The position numbers and the translations under genes are program-made. This document shows, in pieces, positions 22,425 through 33,400 of a stretch of 64,000 nucleotides of DNA (the first letter of the stretch is position 1; the number at the start of each line of letters is the position of its first letter). The stretch comes from Davidsoniella eucalypti (Eukaryota > Ascomycota > Sordariomycetes > Microascales > Ceratocystidaceae), in NCBI GenBank assembly GCA_004009845.1, contig RMBW01000004.1, forward strand, positions 434,001-498,000, read 5' to 3'. The notes under the pieces are model-generated. The model saw only the letters and a list, made by a program, of their open reading frames with translations, was not told where the DNA came from and did no database searches.

Positions 22425-25400
22425 TCATAAAATAATGAACGGTGGGCGCTGTGCAGCGGAGTCCCCACCTAAAGGAGGCCGTAGAGGGCACAAGTCTTCA
22501 AGAAATTGTGTCTTTCGGAGGAAGGTTGTGAGCCGAAGCGCACCCTGCGGAGTCCCAAGAACAAAGTCCAGAGTTCCGAGGCTGCGGTTGCGACTCGCGA
22601 AGGAGTATCTATGCCGGGCTATAGGGCACCTTATGAAATGGATGGGGCTTTTTGGGAGCCCACAGGCACATGAGACATGTGCATCAGTGTGTTGGAACTT
22701 TTCGTGATAGGCCTTGAAGTCGCCATGTTGAGTTCGACACTGAAGTAAGAACCCGAGATGTCGTCTGTTAAGACGGAGCTCATCGGGAGGGCCCTTAGGC
22801 CATGGAATCTCCAGTTCCCTATAAAGGGGTGGAGCTACTCTCTGCCACCATTCGGCGGCTTTTAGTTGGAACCGTCGTTTGACGGCTCTCTTGGCACCTG
22901 CAAGCGACGCCTTCGGGTAGTCGGGCGCGTGAAGGCAGGCTTCTTTAGCGAGGGTATCAGCTTGTTCATTTCCCTCGATTCCAATGTGCCCAGGGCACCA
23001 AAGAACTCGGACTCGGCCCGGTCTGCCGGGGTGCGAGATTCTTCGAAGTGGCCAAGCAGCAGCGAGTCGCCGGAAATCCAGGATCTCGGGCTGCGAGGTG
23101 ATAGTAGGATCAGAGTCCAGTAGGACTTCTGAGGCTTTTTGGTTGTCTAGAATAATCCAGACATCCGTGGCCCAAATCTTGGCGTAGGAGGAGTAAGCCT
23201 TCTTTAAGCCTAATAGGGCCCCTTGAATCTCAGCATCATATACCTCGTAGTTCTCTCCAAGGGAGATCCCTACTGAGGCGATCTGAGTGTGAAGTTGCCA
23301 TACAGAGGCTCCAGCACCGGTAAGACCATTCGCTTGTTTGGAGCCATCTGAGTATGCCACTATGTCAAAGGGGGAGATGTTGTTGAGCATAGCTTGGTAA
23401 CTTTCTTTAGATATCACGCTTCGTGTGAGGCGTGAGAGGGGTTGGGAGTAGGTCCTGGGGAGCAGGACACGGCGTGGGAGGTTGGGGATTAGCCGGAGTT
23501 TGGCCCGAAGGTCAGACTGGCCTCGTCTAGGGCCACGGCTATCCATGCGGCTGGCGCATGGGTGACACCCGTCCGCGGATGCGAGGCGGATGGCAGACTT
23601 CTCTCGAATTTCGTCGAGGATGAGGTCCGCTGGCATGATACCTGCCTCCCGGAGGAGTGCAGGTATGGGTGTAGTTCGGTATACTGGCAGGAAGGATCGA
23701 GCAATATTTTTCAGTGCTCTGTTGACTGCGTTCACCAGGAAGCCTGAGCAGCTAGAGTGGACCCGGTTGCCTATGGAAATAGTCTTTCCGCGGTACCAGA
23801 CCTCGGCTGCATACAGGAGAACTGGGAGCGCTGCCGCAAGTGAGGCTGACCTTAGAAGGTGTGTTGGACACCCTCGGACAGTATTACTCAAACTGCGCAC
23901 GTGTGCCGCGACTGCGGACGCTTTGGATGTCCAGTGTTGAACATGTGTCTTGAATCGCAACTTGGTGTCTAGGTATACTCCTAGCCACCTCGTGGACTCG
24001 TTGGCAGCGTGTGCAACCCCATCGATTTCTATGTCAGGGGATTTTTGTCTCATTCTGTGGAAGTGCTGGAACTCTGTCTTACCATCAGCAAGGGAGAGGC
24101 CGTTGTCACGGCACCACTCTCTGGCTTGGGTGATACGAGTAGCAGCCAGGCGAGAGGATTCCGTCAACGTGTTGGCGGAACAGAGGAAAGCAACGTCGTC
24201 CACGTACCCAAAACTGGACGGCATCACGTTGAGAAGCGGCTCCAAGAAGAGGAGGAAGAGAATAGGAGACGTGGGGGACCCTTGCGGGAGCCCATGCGGG
24301 ATCGGCTGAAAGCCACCGATATGCTCCCCGAGCCGGAAGCGAGCAAACCTCTGGGAGGCGAAAGATGCAGCCCATCGGACCACATACTCCGGCCATCCTT
24401 GTTCAGTGAGTCGGACCGCCAGGCGTCCAGGCTGAACACTATCAAAGGCACCTTCCACATCGATTGTGGCCATGGTGCAGACCTTCTTCATGGTCCAGGA
24501 GTCACGGACATCATGAACCAAACATTCCACCAGGTCGGTGGCAGCTCGCCCAGGCAGAGCCCCAAAGTGTTCAGGAGCAGTAACCTTAGCCTTGATGGCC
24601 CAGAAGGCGAGTCGTCTAGCGACCAGTCTTTCCACCTCTTTGCCAATAGTGGGTAGGAGGGAAATAGGTCTCCAATTCGAGGGGTTGGTCAAGTCATCCT
24701 TTTTGGGCTTCGGGATGACTATGACTTCCGCTTTTTGAAAGGTTTCTGGGTGGTGGCCGAGGGCCAGACATGAATTTGTGAGTTGGACTAGCCGTGTCCT
24801 CCATGCGGGCACGTTCCACACATGCTTGAGAATAGACGCAGTCAACTGGTCATGTCCAGGGGATGTCGAGTTGACATTTATCATGCAGTCCCATACTTCA
24901 GCCTCGCTGTCGTGTTGTGGGACTGGGATAGACCGGCACGGGACCACGAAGGACGATCCCAGGGGGGTGTCCGTCATGTTTGAAGGCCGGGCTAACTTGG
25001 TGCGGCGAAAAAATTCCGCGCGCTCCTCCGGGGTGCAGTGGGCCTCACCTTCCCACAGGAGGGGAGGTGGCCCAAAGCGGCTCTCAAGTTTTCTCCACCC
25101 TACCAGCTTATGGACTCCTGGTAAGTCTTGGGTGGAGTCAATCCGTTGCTGAGCGAAGGCCCTCTTGACCTTGCGTATAGTTCGCCTTAGGGCGAGCTTC
25201 GCACTCCGCATTTCTTCTCTATCATCTTGTTTCTTGGCAGCAAGGAAAACAAGTCTGGCATTCTGGCAGTCTGCATTCCAAAAGTCCTTGTATGGTGCAC
25301 TGGTGTGTACCACAGGGCAGATGGCTCGGAGAGTAGCCGAAATCGCTTCAATGCCGTTGGCAACGGCAATGTCTAGCCCTTGGACGTCGACCCCGTCCAG

Positions 25401-26203
25401 GGAGGGCGGGGGGACATGCGCGAGGGCTGATTCCAACAGTGTACCGTCTCCAGGTTTCATCCTGGGTCTGGTTAAAGGGGGCTGCTGTTGCTGCCCTAGT
25501 TGGATGAAGGTGCCTACAGACTCATGGTCTGAAGACAAGTGAGCATCCGGCAGGATCACCGAGGTAGCTCCTGGGATGTTTGTCAGGACGAGGTCAAGCA
25601 CATGGCCTCTGTTGTGGGTGGGCTGCCCGATAGGGCTAGCCAGTCGGAGGTTGTTTGATTCCATCCACTGCACCAGTTGGTCTGCTCCAGAGGAGCGGGA
25701 GACGTTGGGTTCCCATGATTCGTGGTGCAAGTTGAAATCGCCGGCAAAGATCGTGTTAGCTTTAACACCAATGTTGAATGGGGGTTAAGGCTGTCGGGCA
25801 TCCTGCCGTCAGGAGCTCGATACACGTTGACTATCTCTATCTCGGGGGAACAGTGGAGGGTGAGAGAGAGGATGTCGGGGGAGGAAAGCCTGTGGTTCTG
25901 TACGGGTCGGAGGGCGGAAGCCTTCCAGACGTACGTCAGTACACGGGGCCTTGACTGTGACCAGTCATGGGTAGGGGAAAAATTGTCGAACTCGCAGTGG
26001 TTAGCGGAAGATCGCCTGCTACCTCTAAGGTATGTCCAGGGCTCCTGGACAAGAACTACATCAAAGCGGCCTGTGAAGGCCACCTGCAACAACTGATGGT
26101 GCGCACTATTCGTTCGTCCTACATTTGCCTGAAGCACACGTAGGAGGGGCGTAGCCGCTCGGTGATAGTTGGAAGGTCGTCTATTCATGAGACGGTACTT
26201 CAT
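22425..26203 (-). pseudogene. LINE-A copy 2 ORF2: endonuclease, reverse transcriptase, RNase H (one frameshift)
   Basis: The N-terminal endonuclease starts LLRVLQANVGR (conserved Asn), with QEPW, and continues to about 25755, where the frame shifts by one base. The new frame carries FAGDFNLHHESW, LDLVLTN and SSDHESV. RT motifs follow: NWRPISLLPTIGK, GAFDSV, LPQGSPTSPILF and GYVDDVAFL. RNase H has AYSDGS, YDAEIQGAL, DNQKASEVL and CPGHIGIEGNEQADTLA. The C-terminus has CACGLPKSPIHFIRC. The long intact second frame shows that this insertion is younger than copy 1. RT and endonuclease together carry out target-primed reverse transcription. Confidence 0.93.
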
Positions 26204-27604
26204 CGCTATCTATCTCCATCTCGGCGAGGGGAGCGAAAGAGTTCGAGGAACTCGCATTGGCAGTAGAGGCTTCAGGTGAGCTCGAGTTGGTTGCTCGACC
26301 CGCCGAGATGGCGGAAGCAACCTTACGAGACTCCTGGGCCTCCTGGCGATGCTTCTTGCGAAGCTCTTGAAGTTTGGTGGCGTCTGGTGGGACAATCACA
26401 CCTTTCGAGCAAGTTGGTCTTGCTCGGCACTTGCGGTTGCTGGCCTCATGTGGGCCGCCGCAGTTGATGCAAATCTTAGGCGAGTTGCAATCACCTGTGT
26501 GGGCCGCACGACCGCACTTGACACACCGTTTAGCCTTGTGACAGAACTGGGACCTGTGAAAGCCCCAGCATCTTCCACACTGCTAGATGATTGGCTGCGG
26601 GTGAATCCGTCTTGAGAACGAACTCTGACCAATCTGGAACCTGTTTACTTCTTTAGGGAAGAAGAAGGTCATTTGCAGGCCCAGGTTCTTGTTATTGTTT
26701 TTGGTCCAGCGGACCTCAACCGACCTCAACCGACCTCAACCGGCGCCACTCCGGTGTGCGCTTTGGCAATTTTAGCCGCCAATTCGAGGGTGGTGGGGCC
26801 TCCTATGCCCGTGTAAGCATCACAGCACTTCTCAGCGATGTGTACCACTCGGTACTCGATGCGGTCGGTAATCTCCTGGAAGGAGACTTGGAACTTCTTC
26901 TCCAGAAGGCCCTTGTGGGTCCGGAGGCGCTCACCTGCCTCGGCCGACTTAGCCACCACTGTAAAGCCGTGGTTTGCAAAATGCGCTGACGCAACGCAGT
27001 CCTTGAGACCAGTGAAGGCGTCATTGATGGCCTGGGCCATCATGACGCGGTCAGAGTCCCCCAAATGGTGGTCTGCCTTCATCCGGAAGGCGAAGCGAGG
27101 GGGTTTTTCCAGCTTAGCTGGGAGGGGGTGGGTGGCCTTGGGGCCGTTCTTGGGATCAGCCTTGGGGCCGCTCCTGGGGTCGGCCTTGGGACCGCTCTTG
27201 GGGGTGGTCGAGTGGTAGCTGATCTTGGGGTCAGCGGAGGGGGGTTAGGAGACCGGAGGGCTTGCCTCGGCGTTCGGTTTGGCCGGGAGGGCCGGAGCAG
27301 GCTGGGCTGCTCGCTTTGGTTTGTTGCCCTGCGACTCGGGGGTCCCAAGGGCAATGTCTTGGACGAAGGAGTCCAGAGTGGTGAGGTGTCCTTCACGGAC
27401 ATTCTCGCGAATTGCGGCGAGGAGAGGTCTGACAAGCGCGTAGACCTTTGCGGCGGTCGTCGCGTCTTCCTCCCGATCGCGTCGAAGCTGATCGAGGGCA
27501 TCTACGACTCGCGCCGGGAGGGAAGGGGCCTCTGGCGCCTTTCCTTCCATTGGAAGCTTGAGTGAAAAGGAGTTGTTTATGGTATTTGATCCGAATGTTT
27601 CCAT
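26181..27604 (-). pseudogene. LINE-A copy 2 ORF1 (gag-like), broken
   Basis: It starts METFGSNTINNSF at 27604 and stays open to 27245, then continues in other frames: a Pro-rich linker, the MKADHHLGDSD region (27082-26726), and the zinc-knuckle cluster, interrupted by a TAG at about 26584 where copy 1 has His. The end EMEIDSDEVPSHE stops at 26181-26183. The ORF1 stop overlaps the ORF2 start in ATGAATAG, consistent with termination-reinitiation. Imperfect repeats of about 30 bp (27130-27220) code the Pro/Arg linker, and a 10-bp unit (CGACCTCAAC) is triplicated at 26711-26742. Confidence 0.88.
26711..26742. repeat. Triplicated 10-bp tandem repeat in LINE-A ORF1
   Basis: ACCTCAACCG is repeated three times. 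The other LINE-A copy has a single unit at the matching place (20070-20080), so the expansion is private to copy 2 and breaks the frame. Confidence 0.9.
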
Positions 27605-27640
27605 TAAGATCGTGTAAAGTAAAAAAAAAATTTAAAATTT

Positions 27641-27673
27641 GCTAGGTACACAAGTAGTTAGTAGATAGACACC
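27641..27673. repeat. 33-bp inverted repeat, right copy (orphan LINE-A 3' terminus)
   Basis: This sequence is the exact reverse complement of 22292-22324, placed against the 5' end of LINE-A copy 2. It reads as a LINE-A 3' end in plus orientation without any element body attached. Confidence 0.95.
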
Positions 27674-28180
27674 CCTCGCTTGTTAATAAACACCAAAAAA
27701 AATTAAAAATTAAAAACTATGGGCTTTTAGGGTTCCTACGCTGTTGACTTTAACATTACCATTACCGTTGCCTTTGACTTTGACTTGACTTGACTTTACC
27801 TTTGCCTTGGTTTAGCTAAGTTTAGACTCTTATTTGCGGGCCCAAACACGAATCGGGGCGAAGCCATCTTGTACTACTCTGGTCCGCTGCATCGGAGCTG
27901 ATTAGCCGTTGGCCTGTTGTATCGTCGTCATATCTAGTGGCGGGTATCTACTTTTTCTAAACTCTGTATTTTTCTTATTCTGATCTAATGCATAATGCAA
28001 TGCAGGTAGGGGACAGAATCGTTGCGACGAGGTCTAAAGAGACTTTGTAAACCCATGTAGAGAGAATATATGTATATATGTACAGCAACGTAGTTTGTAT
28101 ATGCTCCGTTTTTGTCGTTATCCCGGCAAAAAGGAATGGAGGTGGTTAGGTGTTTGATGTGATTTGATTTGATTTAATTA
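27674..28180. other. Intergenic between LINE-A and LINE-B remnants
   Basis: AT-rich sequence with simple runs: TTTGACTTGACTTGACTTTACC-like degenerate tandem pieces at about 27765-27810 and a GATTTGATTT repeat at about 28161-28175 that probably is the tail of the LINE-B copy. No gene is visible. Confidence 0.4.
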
Positions 28181-28990
28181 TGTTTAACGTCTAGCTGAAT
28201 CACTAAGATCATACGACGCCGGATTGGATACCGGACAGATATTTGAAGTCCTCCGCTTATAAACCCTCAATAGCTTCTGTATGTTCGGGACGACACCGTC
28301 CCCTAGCCCCGAAGAACTAGTGGCCAAGGCAAATAAAACAAGGAAAACAGAAACAAAAACCACACCAAATCCTCCTCAGTCCTCCGCTGTACATGTCTGG
28401 CCCGCTGATGGGGCTTCTTCTCTAGGCGCATGGGCTCCGTAGTGCCTCCATTTCACCTCTAGGCTCTTAGCAAGATACTTGCATGAACTCTCTTTCTGAA
28501 GTAGCTTTTTGACAAAGCTAGCCCGAAGCAGTCTTTCCGCATCCGTATGTTCGAAACGGCCATGGTGCTCTGCAAAGTCGCCATGGCCTGTCCGGGCAGT
28601 TAAGATCCGTCCCACCGTTAAGTTTGTGCTGGTATTTAAACCAGTCCACCTTGTAGACATCCTTTTTTTTTTCAAACGGGGCCCCAAGGTGTATTCTTGG
28701 CTCGCACTCTGCTATCTATGATTTGAAGTTGGCCTTTAGCTGTGCGTTTTTCCATCTGCAGGGACATTATCTTATCGTCGTCAAGCTCAGTATGTATTGC
28801 TCGTACATCCTTGTTTCACTAGCTCGTTGCCAGGAACACGAGTGTGTCCCGGGACCCATCTGATGCCACCGACCGCTAGCTCTGTGCCTCCTTTCTAATC
28901 ATGGAGTAAGCTTCGGATTTTGTTGACAGCCTCTTGAGAGGTATCGTTCTTACTAGACCTATTGGAGGGGCAAAACTACTACTGAAGTCC
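28181..28990 (-). mobile_element. LINE-B remnant: RNase H and C-terminal end of ORF2 plus 3'UTR
   Basis: On the minus strand, pieces of RNase H are readable around 28820-28960 (RWVPGHTRVPGNEL, preceded by a degenerate helix). These are followed by a C-terminal segment at 28687-28376 (LTARTGHGDFAEHHGRFEHTDAE), homologous to but clearly different from the LINE-A segment there. The 3'UTR (28324-28181) matches 18639-18775 and ends in AAATC-type tail repeats. It is 5'-truncated and full of stops. Confidence 0.8.
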
Positions 28991-29607
28991 ACCCTATGTT
29001 TATGGGTAGTGCGTCTACGAAGTTCTGCAGAAGGTAGATGCCAGGTAGTAACCATACTGTTCTAAGAGGGTTTATAATACAAGGAGCTACAAAATGCTTG
29101 GAGGTTTTGAGACAGGTTCCCAACGAGGTGGGTTTTCCCGGAAAGGATTAGAAGTTGAAATGCGCGGTAATAGCATATAACGAAACCATAACAAATGTTC
29201 TGTATCTCGGTGGCCTGTCACTGTTGAGAAGAAAGTTGTCCTTCATACATTGTATACTAGTATTAGATCGGGGGTTTGTATCTTAGGATACTAAGGTGCT
29301 ATATGGCTATTAAAGCTCCATTTCCGCCTTGTTAAAAAAGAAAAAGAAAAAGGACCTATTGCAGATGCGTTGTGTAACCCCTAGATTGTCAAGGCACAGA
29401 TATAGACTGCCTGCATCATGCTCGATGACCGCTTGGACTGCCTTGCAGCAATAGCCTCTGCAATGACTAGGTGTTACAGTCTGACTAGACCGTAAATTTG
29501 GTCATTAACTGTCTGTTCTCGACATGTACCTAATATTATAACTGTATTGAACATCGTATTAACCGATGTTATCATTATCATTAACAATCCCTTGTTTATT
29601 TCTATAA
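28991..29607. other. Decayed intergenic DNA
   Basis: AT-rich, stop-dense sequence between two transposon remnants. No ORF of note and no readable transposon motif; it may be older decayed element sequence. Confidence 0.35.
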
Positions 29608-30150
29608 TTAGTGGAAAATAGTCCCATTGACAGCGATAACAGCCTTACATTGAGTCTTCATAGAAACTAGGAGTTCATGAAGGTACTCGTTGTTAGTATT
29701 GTCCCAAGCCTCTCGGACTGCATTTTGAAGTTCCTATGGGCGAAAAGAGCCTCCGAAAAGTTTCTTTGGATATATAACTTCATCTCATTCCAAACAGCTT
29801 CGATCGGGTTGAGGTCTGGTGAGAAAGGTGACCAATCCAGGACCGTGATACCACGAGATCGAGACTCTTCCATGGTCTGTCTCGCTTTATGGCAAGGAGC
29901 ATTATCTTGCATAAACTCTAGACTCTCAGGCTCGAAAGACTTTATAAACCCCATGATTCTCACTAGCTCTTCATATGACATTTGCCAGCCCAACTCAACT
30001 AACTCGTCACCTTGGATTGGTGTAAGTTGAGGAGATAGGCTATGTGCGCGATGAGGGGTCACTGGGTTTCTCATGGCGTATTGGACTTGTCTTACTGTAA
30101 GATCAAGACCTGAGGCTACGGTTCGGGTGGTCTATCCAGCATTGTTTATG
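29608..30150 (-). pseudogene. Tc1/mariner-type transposase remnant, internally deleted
   Basis: The N-terminal helix-turn-helix is readable from about 30150 (TTRTVASGLDLTVRQVQYAM), preceded by an in-frame TAG where family members have Trp. It continues to GDELVE and then jumps to the end of the catalytic domain (MQDNAPCHKARQT, DWSPFSPDLNPIEAVWNEMK), so the segment with the first catalytic Asp is missing. After LYIQRNF the frame shifts, and the true C-terminus (ELQNAVREAWDN, KAVIAVNGTIFH) ends at the TAA at 29610-29608. Tc1/mariner transposases cut and paste at TA sites. This copy is dead. Terminal inverted repeats were not found by eye. Confidence 0.88.
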
Positions 30151-30246
30151 AGGGTAAACCTCTAATCGAAAATCACGCGTGGTATTTCGTGAGTGTATAG
30201 AGGTAAGTGATTCGTTGGGAATTAGTGTTGGCGAAGGGGTTCGAAA

Positions 30247-30480
30247 TTATTGATCTTCTGAACGGGACTGTGCAATCAACAACTGTTGTTGAACTTCATG
30301 GTATTTTTGCTGTAGCTTTGCATGCTGACTTTCGAACTGGCTTGCTTCTTCTGCATGTCGTTGTTGGAGCTGTTGCAGTTGTCGTTGAAATTCAAGCTGT
30401 TCACGTGCCTCCTGGCATCTGAGATCTTGGCTTCTTTGGGATATTTCTGAAAGTCTTTCCAGATCTGTTATCGTAGACAT
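30247..30480 (-). CDS. Short coiled-coil ORF next to the transposase remnant
   Basis: The ATG at 30480 opens 77 codons: MSTITDLERLSEISQRSQDL, then a Gln/Glu/Leu-rich heptad stretch (FQRQLQQLQQRHAEEA, KLQQKYHEVQQQLL), and a TAA at 30247-30249. The whole protein should be one amphipathic coiled coil. It is intact, while everything around it is decayed. It ends about 100 bp upstream of the transposase helix-turn-helix on the same strand, so it could be a transposon accessory protein, an exapted fragment or chance. I do not recognise a family. Confidence 0.35.
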   Translation of the reverse strand: MSTITDLERLSEISQRSQDLRCQEAREQLEFQRQLQQLQQRHAEEASQFESQHAKLQQKYHEVQQQLLIAQSRSEDQ

Positions 30481-33400
30481 AATGAGTAGTTGGATGATGG
30501 TCAAGTTGTATAGTAGGTATGTTAGTATAATGGTTTGGCGATATATCTGTATTGTTTTTAAAATTGTGTTGTGTTATGAGGAAAAAGGTGTGGAAGAATG
30601 GCTGTTGTTCAGAAAAGCGGGGAGTTTTAAAAGTGGGGAAACCCGAGCAGAGAACTGAGAGTTGTGTTTTTGTTTTTTAATCCATTGATCTTATGGAGCT
30701 ATAGAGCTATGAAGATGCTCAGAACAGAGAGTTACTCAAGAGACCGATCTGCGCCGTGATCCTACGACAAAACCCAACCGCTGTACTCTGTACATACGGG
30801 ACCTTGGGCCGTCAAGGCAATTATCATAGATATGAACGAAAAAGGCCCCCAAAGAATGACAATCGATTTCTGTTCTTGAGGTCACATTAGGCTGTGACAA
30901 TACTAGATCTAGAAGGACGAGTCGACACATTTTCGACCGCCGAAATGGCATGATCTGGCCACTAGTGACGTTTCTTGATACCCTATTTCGCCATGCTGTC
31001 ACTACGCTTCTACGCTGCTACGCTGCCATGCTTCAATGCGGTATCATTCATCGTGGATAAGTAAAACGTAATATTTGTGTGGAGGGACGGCTGCGTTTTC
31101 ACACCAACAGAACAAAAAGGGAGTCAGACCGGAGGGAGTAAGAATATGATATGAATGTGTTTATACATGCTGGCAGTATCTGCATATAAAGTAGTACTTG
31201 GGAGATCACGTTTTCGTCTGTGGACTCACACTTTTTGAGGCACCGCTGATGATTATATGTCCGTTCGTCTTTGCCAGTCACATAGATCCGGCAATGGTGC
31301 CCTTCATGCACGACTTGCATCCTGCAGCCAGCTGTTTAGGCTTGGCTTGGTTGACCGGCTGCTGGGCGGTGGGCATCAAAGCTGCATTGCAGGAGAATCC
31401 TGCGGCGAACGGACGGTACTATTGCTGAATATAACCCAGGAATAGAATACCAGACACAATTACTGCTATAGGCAGGACCTGATAGTGTGAATATATCTTG
31501 GCGTGGTATTTCCCCAAAAAAAGGAGGAAGAGGTGGTTTGCATTCTTTTGGTTTTTAGCTTGGATATTATGTCAAACCAAACTAGTAGATGGATGTCAAA
31601 GACTTACTAGTAGTACTTGGTGATAGCAGTGAAACCAAGGCGGTAGTTCGTGTTTATCTGGTCCGACTCGGGGGACTGGAACCCTCCGAAGATTACGCCT
31701 TCATCTCGGGGCATAACCTTGTGCTATTCTAGACTGTACAAGAGTCTTATTTAGGCCTAGCTGCAAGCTCCACTAACGAGCAGCCCATAATGTGCTAATA
31801 CATAAGTAATAAACTGCTAGTGAAAGAACTCATATCCTTGCTACATGGTTAGTGCGGATGTTCGTGATTCCGAACCCCTCATAGTGCCTAGGGAGAAGGA
31901 ATGGAATTGCGTACCTCAACAACTACATATGTATGTATACTAATAGTACAAGATTTGAAAATGTGTGTGTGATGCTGGCATTATATCAGCTAGGAGAAGG
32001 AGGGGCGTTGGAGTTATGATTGAAAAAATGCACTAGATCATGGAGCAAAGCAGATACTGGGAGCAAGGCCGTGTTTGGTGATATCATGCTTATCTTGTTT
32101 ATTTCTCGGCTGTATTTGGCATTGTTTGCTGCTAAATAGACCCTGGTCAGGAAACTGAGCCTGTAGAAAGCGCTAGGGAGAACCATAGGACAAGCCTGGT
32201 CCTGTGCAACCTGAGGCTCATACTACTTATTGCAACTTCAGAGTGAAGGCTGATCAAGTAGCATTAGTATTAGCGGCATGAATAAATAGTACGTAGGTAC
32301 AGATGTTATTAGGGTCATGGTTGCTGGCATCGTCGTCATCCGGGGTTATCGGCATATAATGGCCCGTCATTTGCGATGATATTATGATATCAATCCCACC
32401 ATAAAAAAATTCCATCCGTTATCTGCCCCCCTCTCGAATAAGAAGAATGAAGAAACGTGTACAAAGATTGCTCCGCGTGATATTTCCCGATGTTACTTGC
32501 GCACTGTTTGCCAACCTATGATATATATTATGTACTTCGATATGTGGTCTGAGAGGTATGTGGAGTACCAACGGTTGGCCATGTCTTCAAAGTACAAATA
32601 CAGTATGTAATAGGCTAATGATGGAGTGGATAAGCACCAGCGGACTTGGAAATCTTACATCAACAGAGCGGGACAATTGGCTAGCCTGACCGTAGTGACG
32701 AAAGCCCATTTGCCCGTAGCTTTTTACCAATTAGTCGTGCTTGGTCGTAGGCTAGGATTAGCAAGCGAGTCCCTGAAACCAAAGAAAACGGATTTCCCTT
32801 GTTGTCTCTCAGAAGGCTGAGAATCTAACAGGTTGAACTTTCTTAGTCTGAAATCATAGCTCGTATTGTACTCAATTGGGCAATTTTGGAACATGATTAG
32901 TTGTTACTTGGTTATAGGTTGGGCATCGAGTTCTCTTTTTTCTCAGTGTTGAGATCCTCCCAAATAGTTCATGGTCTGATCAAACAGGTTACCGACCGCC
33001 ATAGTTCAAACACAGGGAGATGGGACTTGACTATTGGAAAACGCCTTCTATGGAAGATACTACTCAATACTATGTTCAAGACATGATGTACGCCTTAATC
33101 ACCACCAAGCTGCCCTTGAAACGGCAAGCAAAATGGAGGTGAAGTTGCTCCTGGAGAAACTAGTCTTTCGTTCAGACATATCTTTGGCTACGTAACTCCA
33201 GGCCTATGTATGTCTCTAATAATCGAACAAGATATATTGGGAAAGCTGCATCTGTTTTGGGAATGGAACCTTGAGCTTTCTGGCTTCGACAATCGAGCCA
33301 TTCAGAGGCCGGCCTGGCCCTGATATATCAGATATCAGATTCCGGCTCAAGCATGCTGTCTGCAGCCTGAGTCTAACACCAGAGTACCAGTGCTATCTTA

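Larger units (their letters stand above)
22292..27640 (-). mobile_element. LINE-A copy 2: nearly full-length Tad1/I-like non-LTR retrotransposon
   Basis: Read on the minus strand: ORF1 starting at 27604, overlapping ORF2 starting at 26203 or 26188, with endonuclease, reverse transcriptase (YVDD), RNase H and a C-terminal Cys/His segment, then a 3'UTR to about 22292. The RT-RNase H frame is open for 1101 codons. The element is disabled by one frameshift in the endonuclease and by breaks in ORF1. Immediately upstream of ORF1 lies an A-rich tract (27620-27640) and then the inverted 3'-terminal motif at 27641-27673. Target-site duplications were not evident by eye. Confidence 0.92.

Noticed and set aside
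22292..27673. Interpretation of the 33-bp inverted repeats as DNA-transposon TIRs
   Set aside because: The enclosed sequence is a LINE, the motif is the LINE 3' terminus also present at 22179, and no flanking target duplication is visible.
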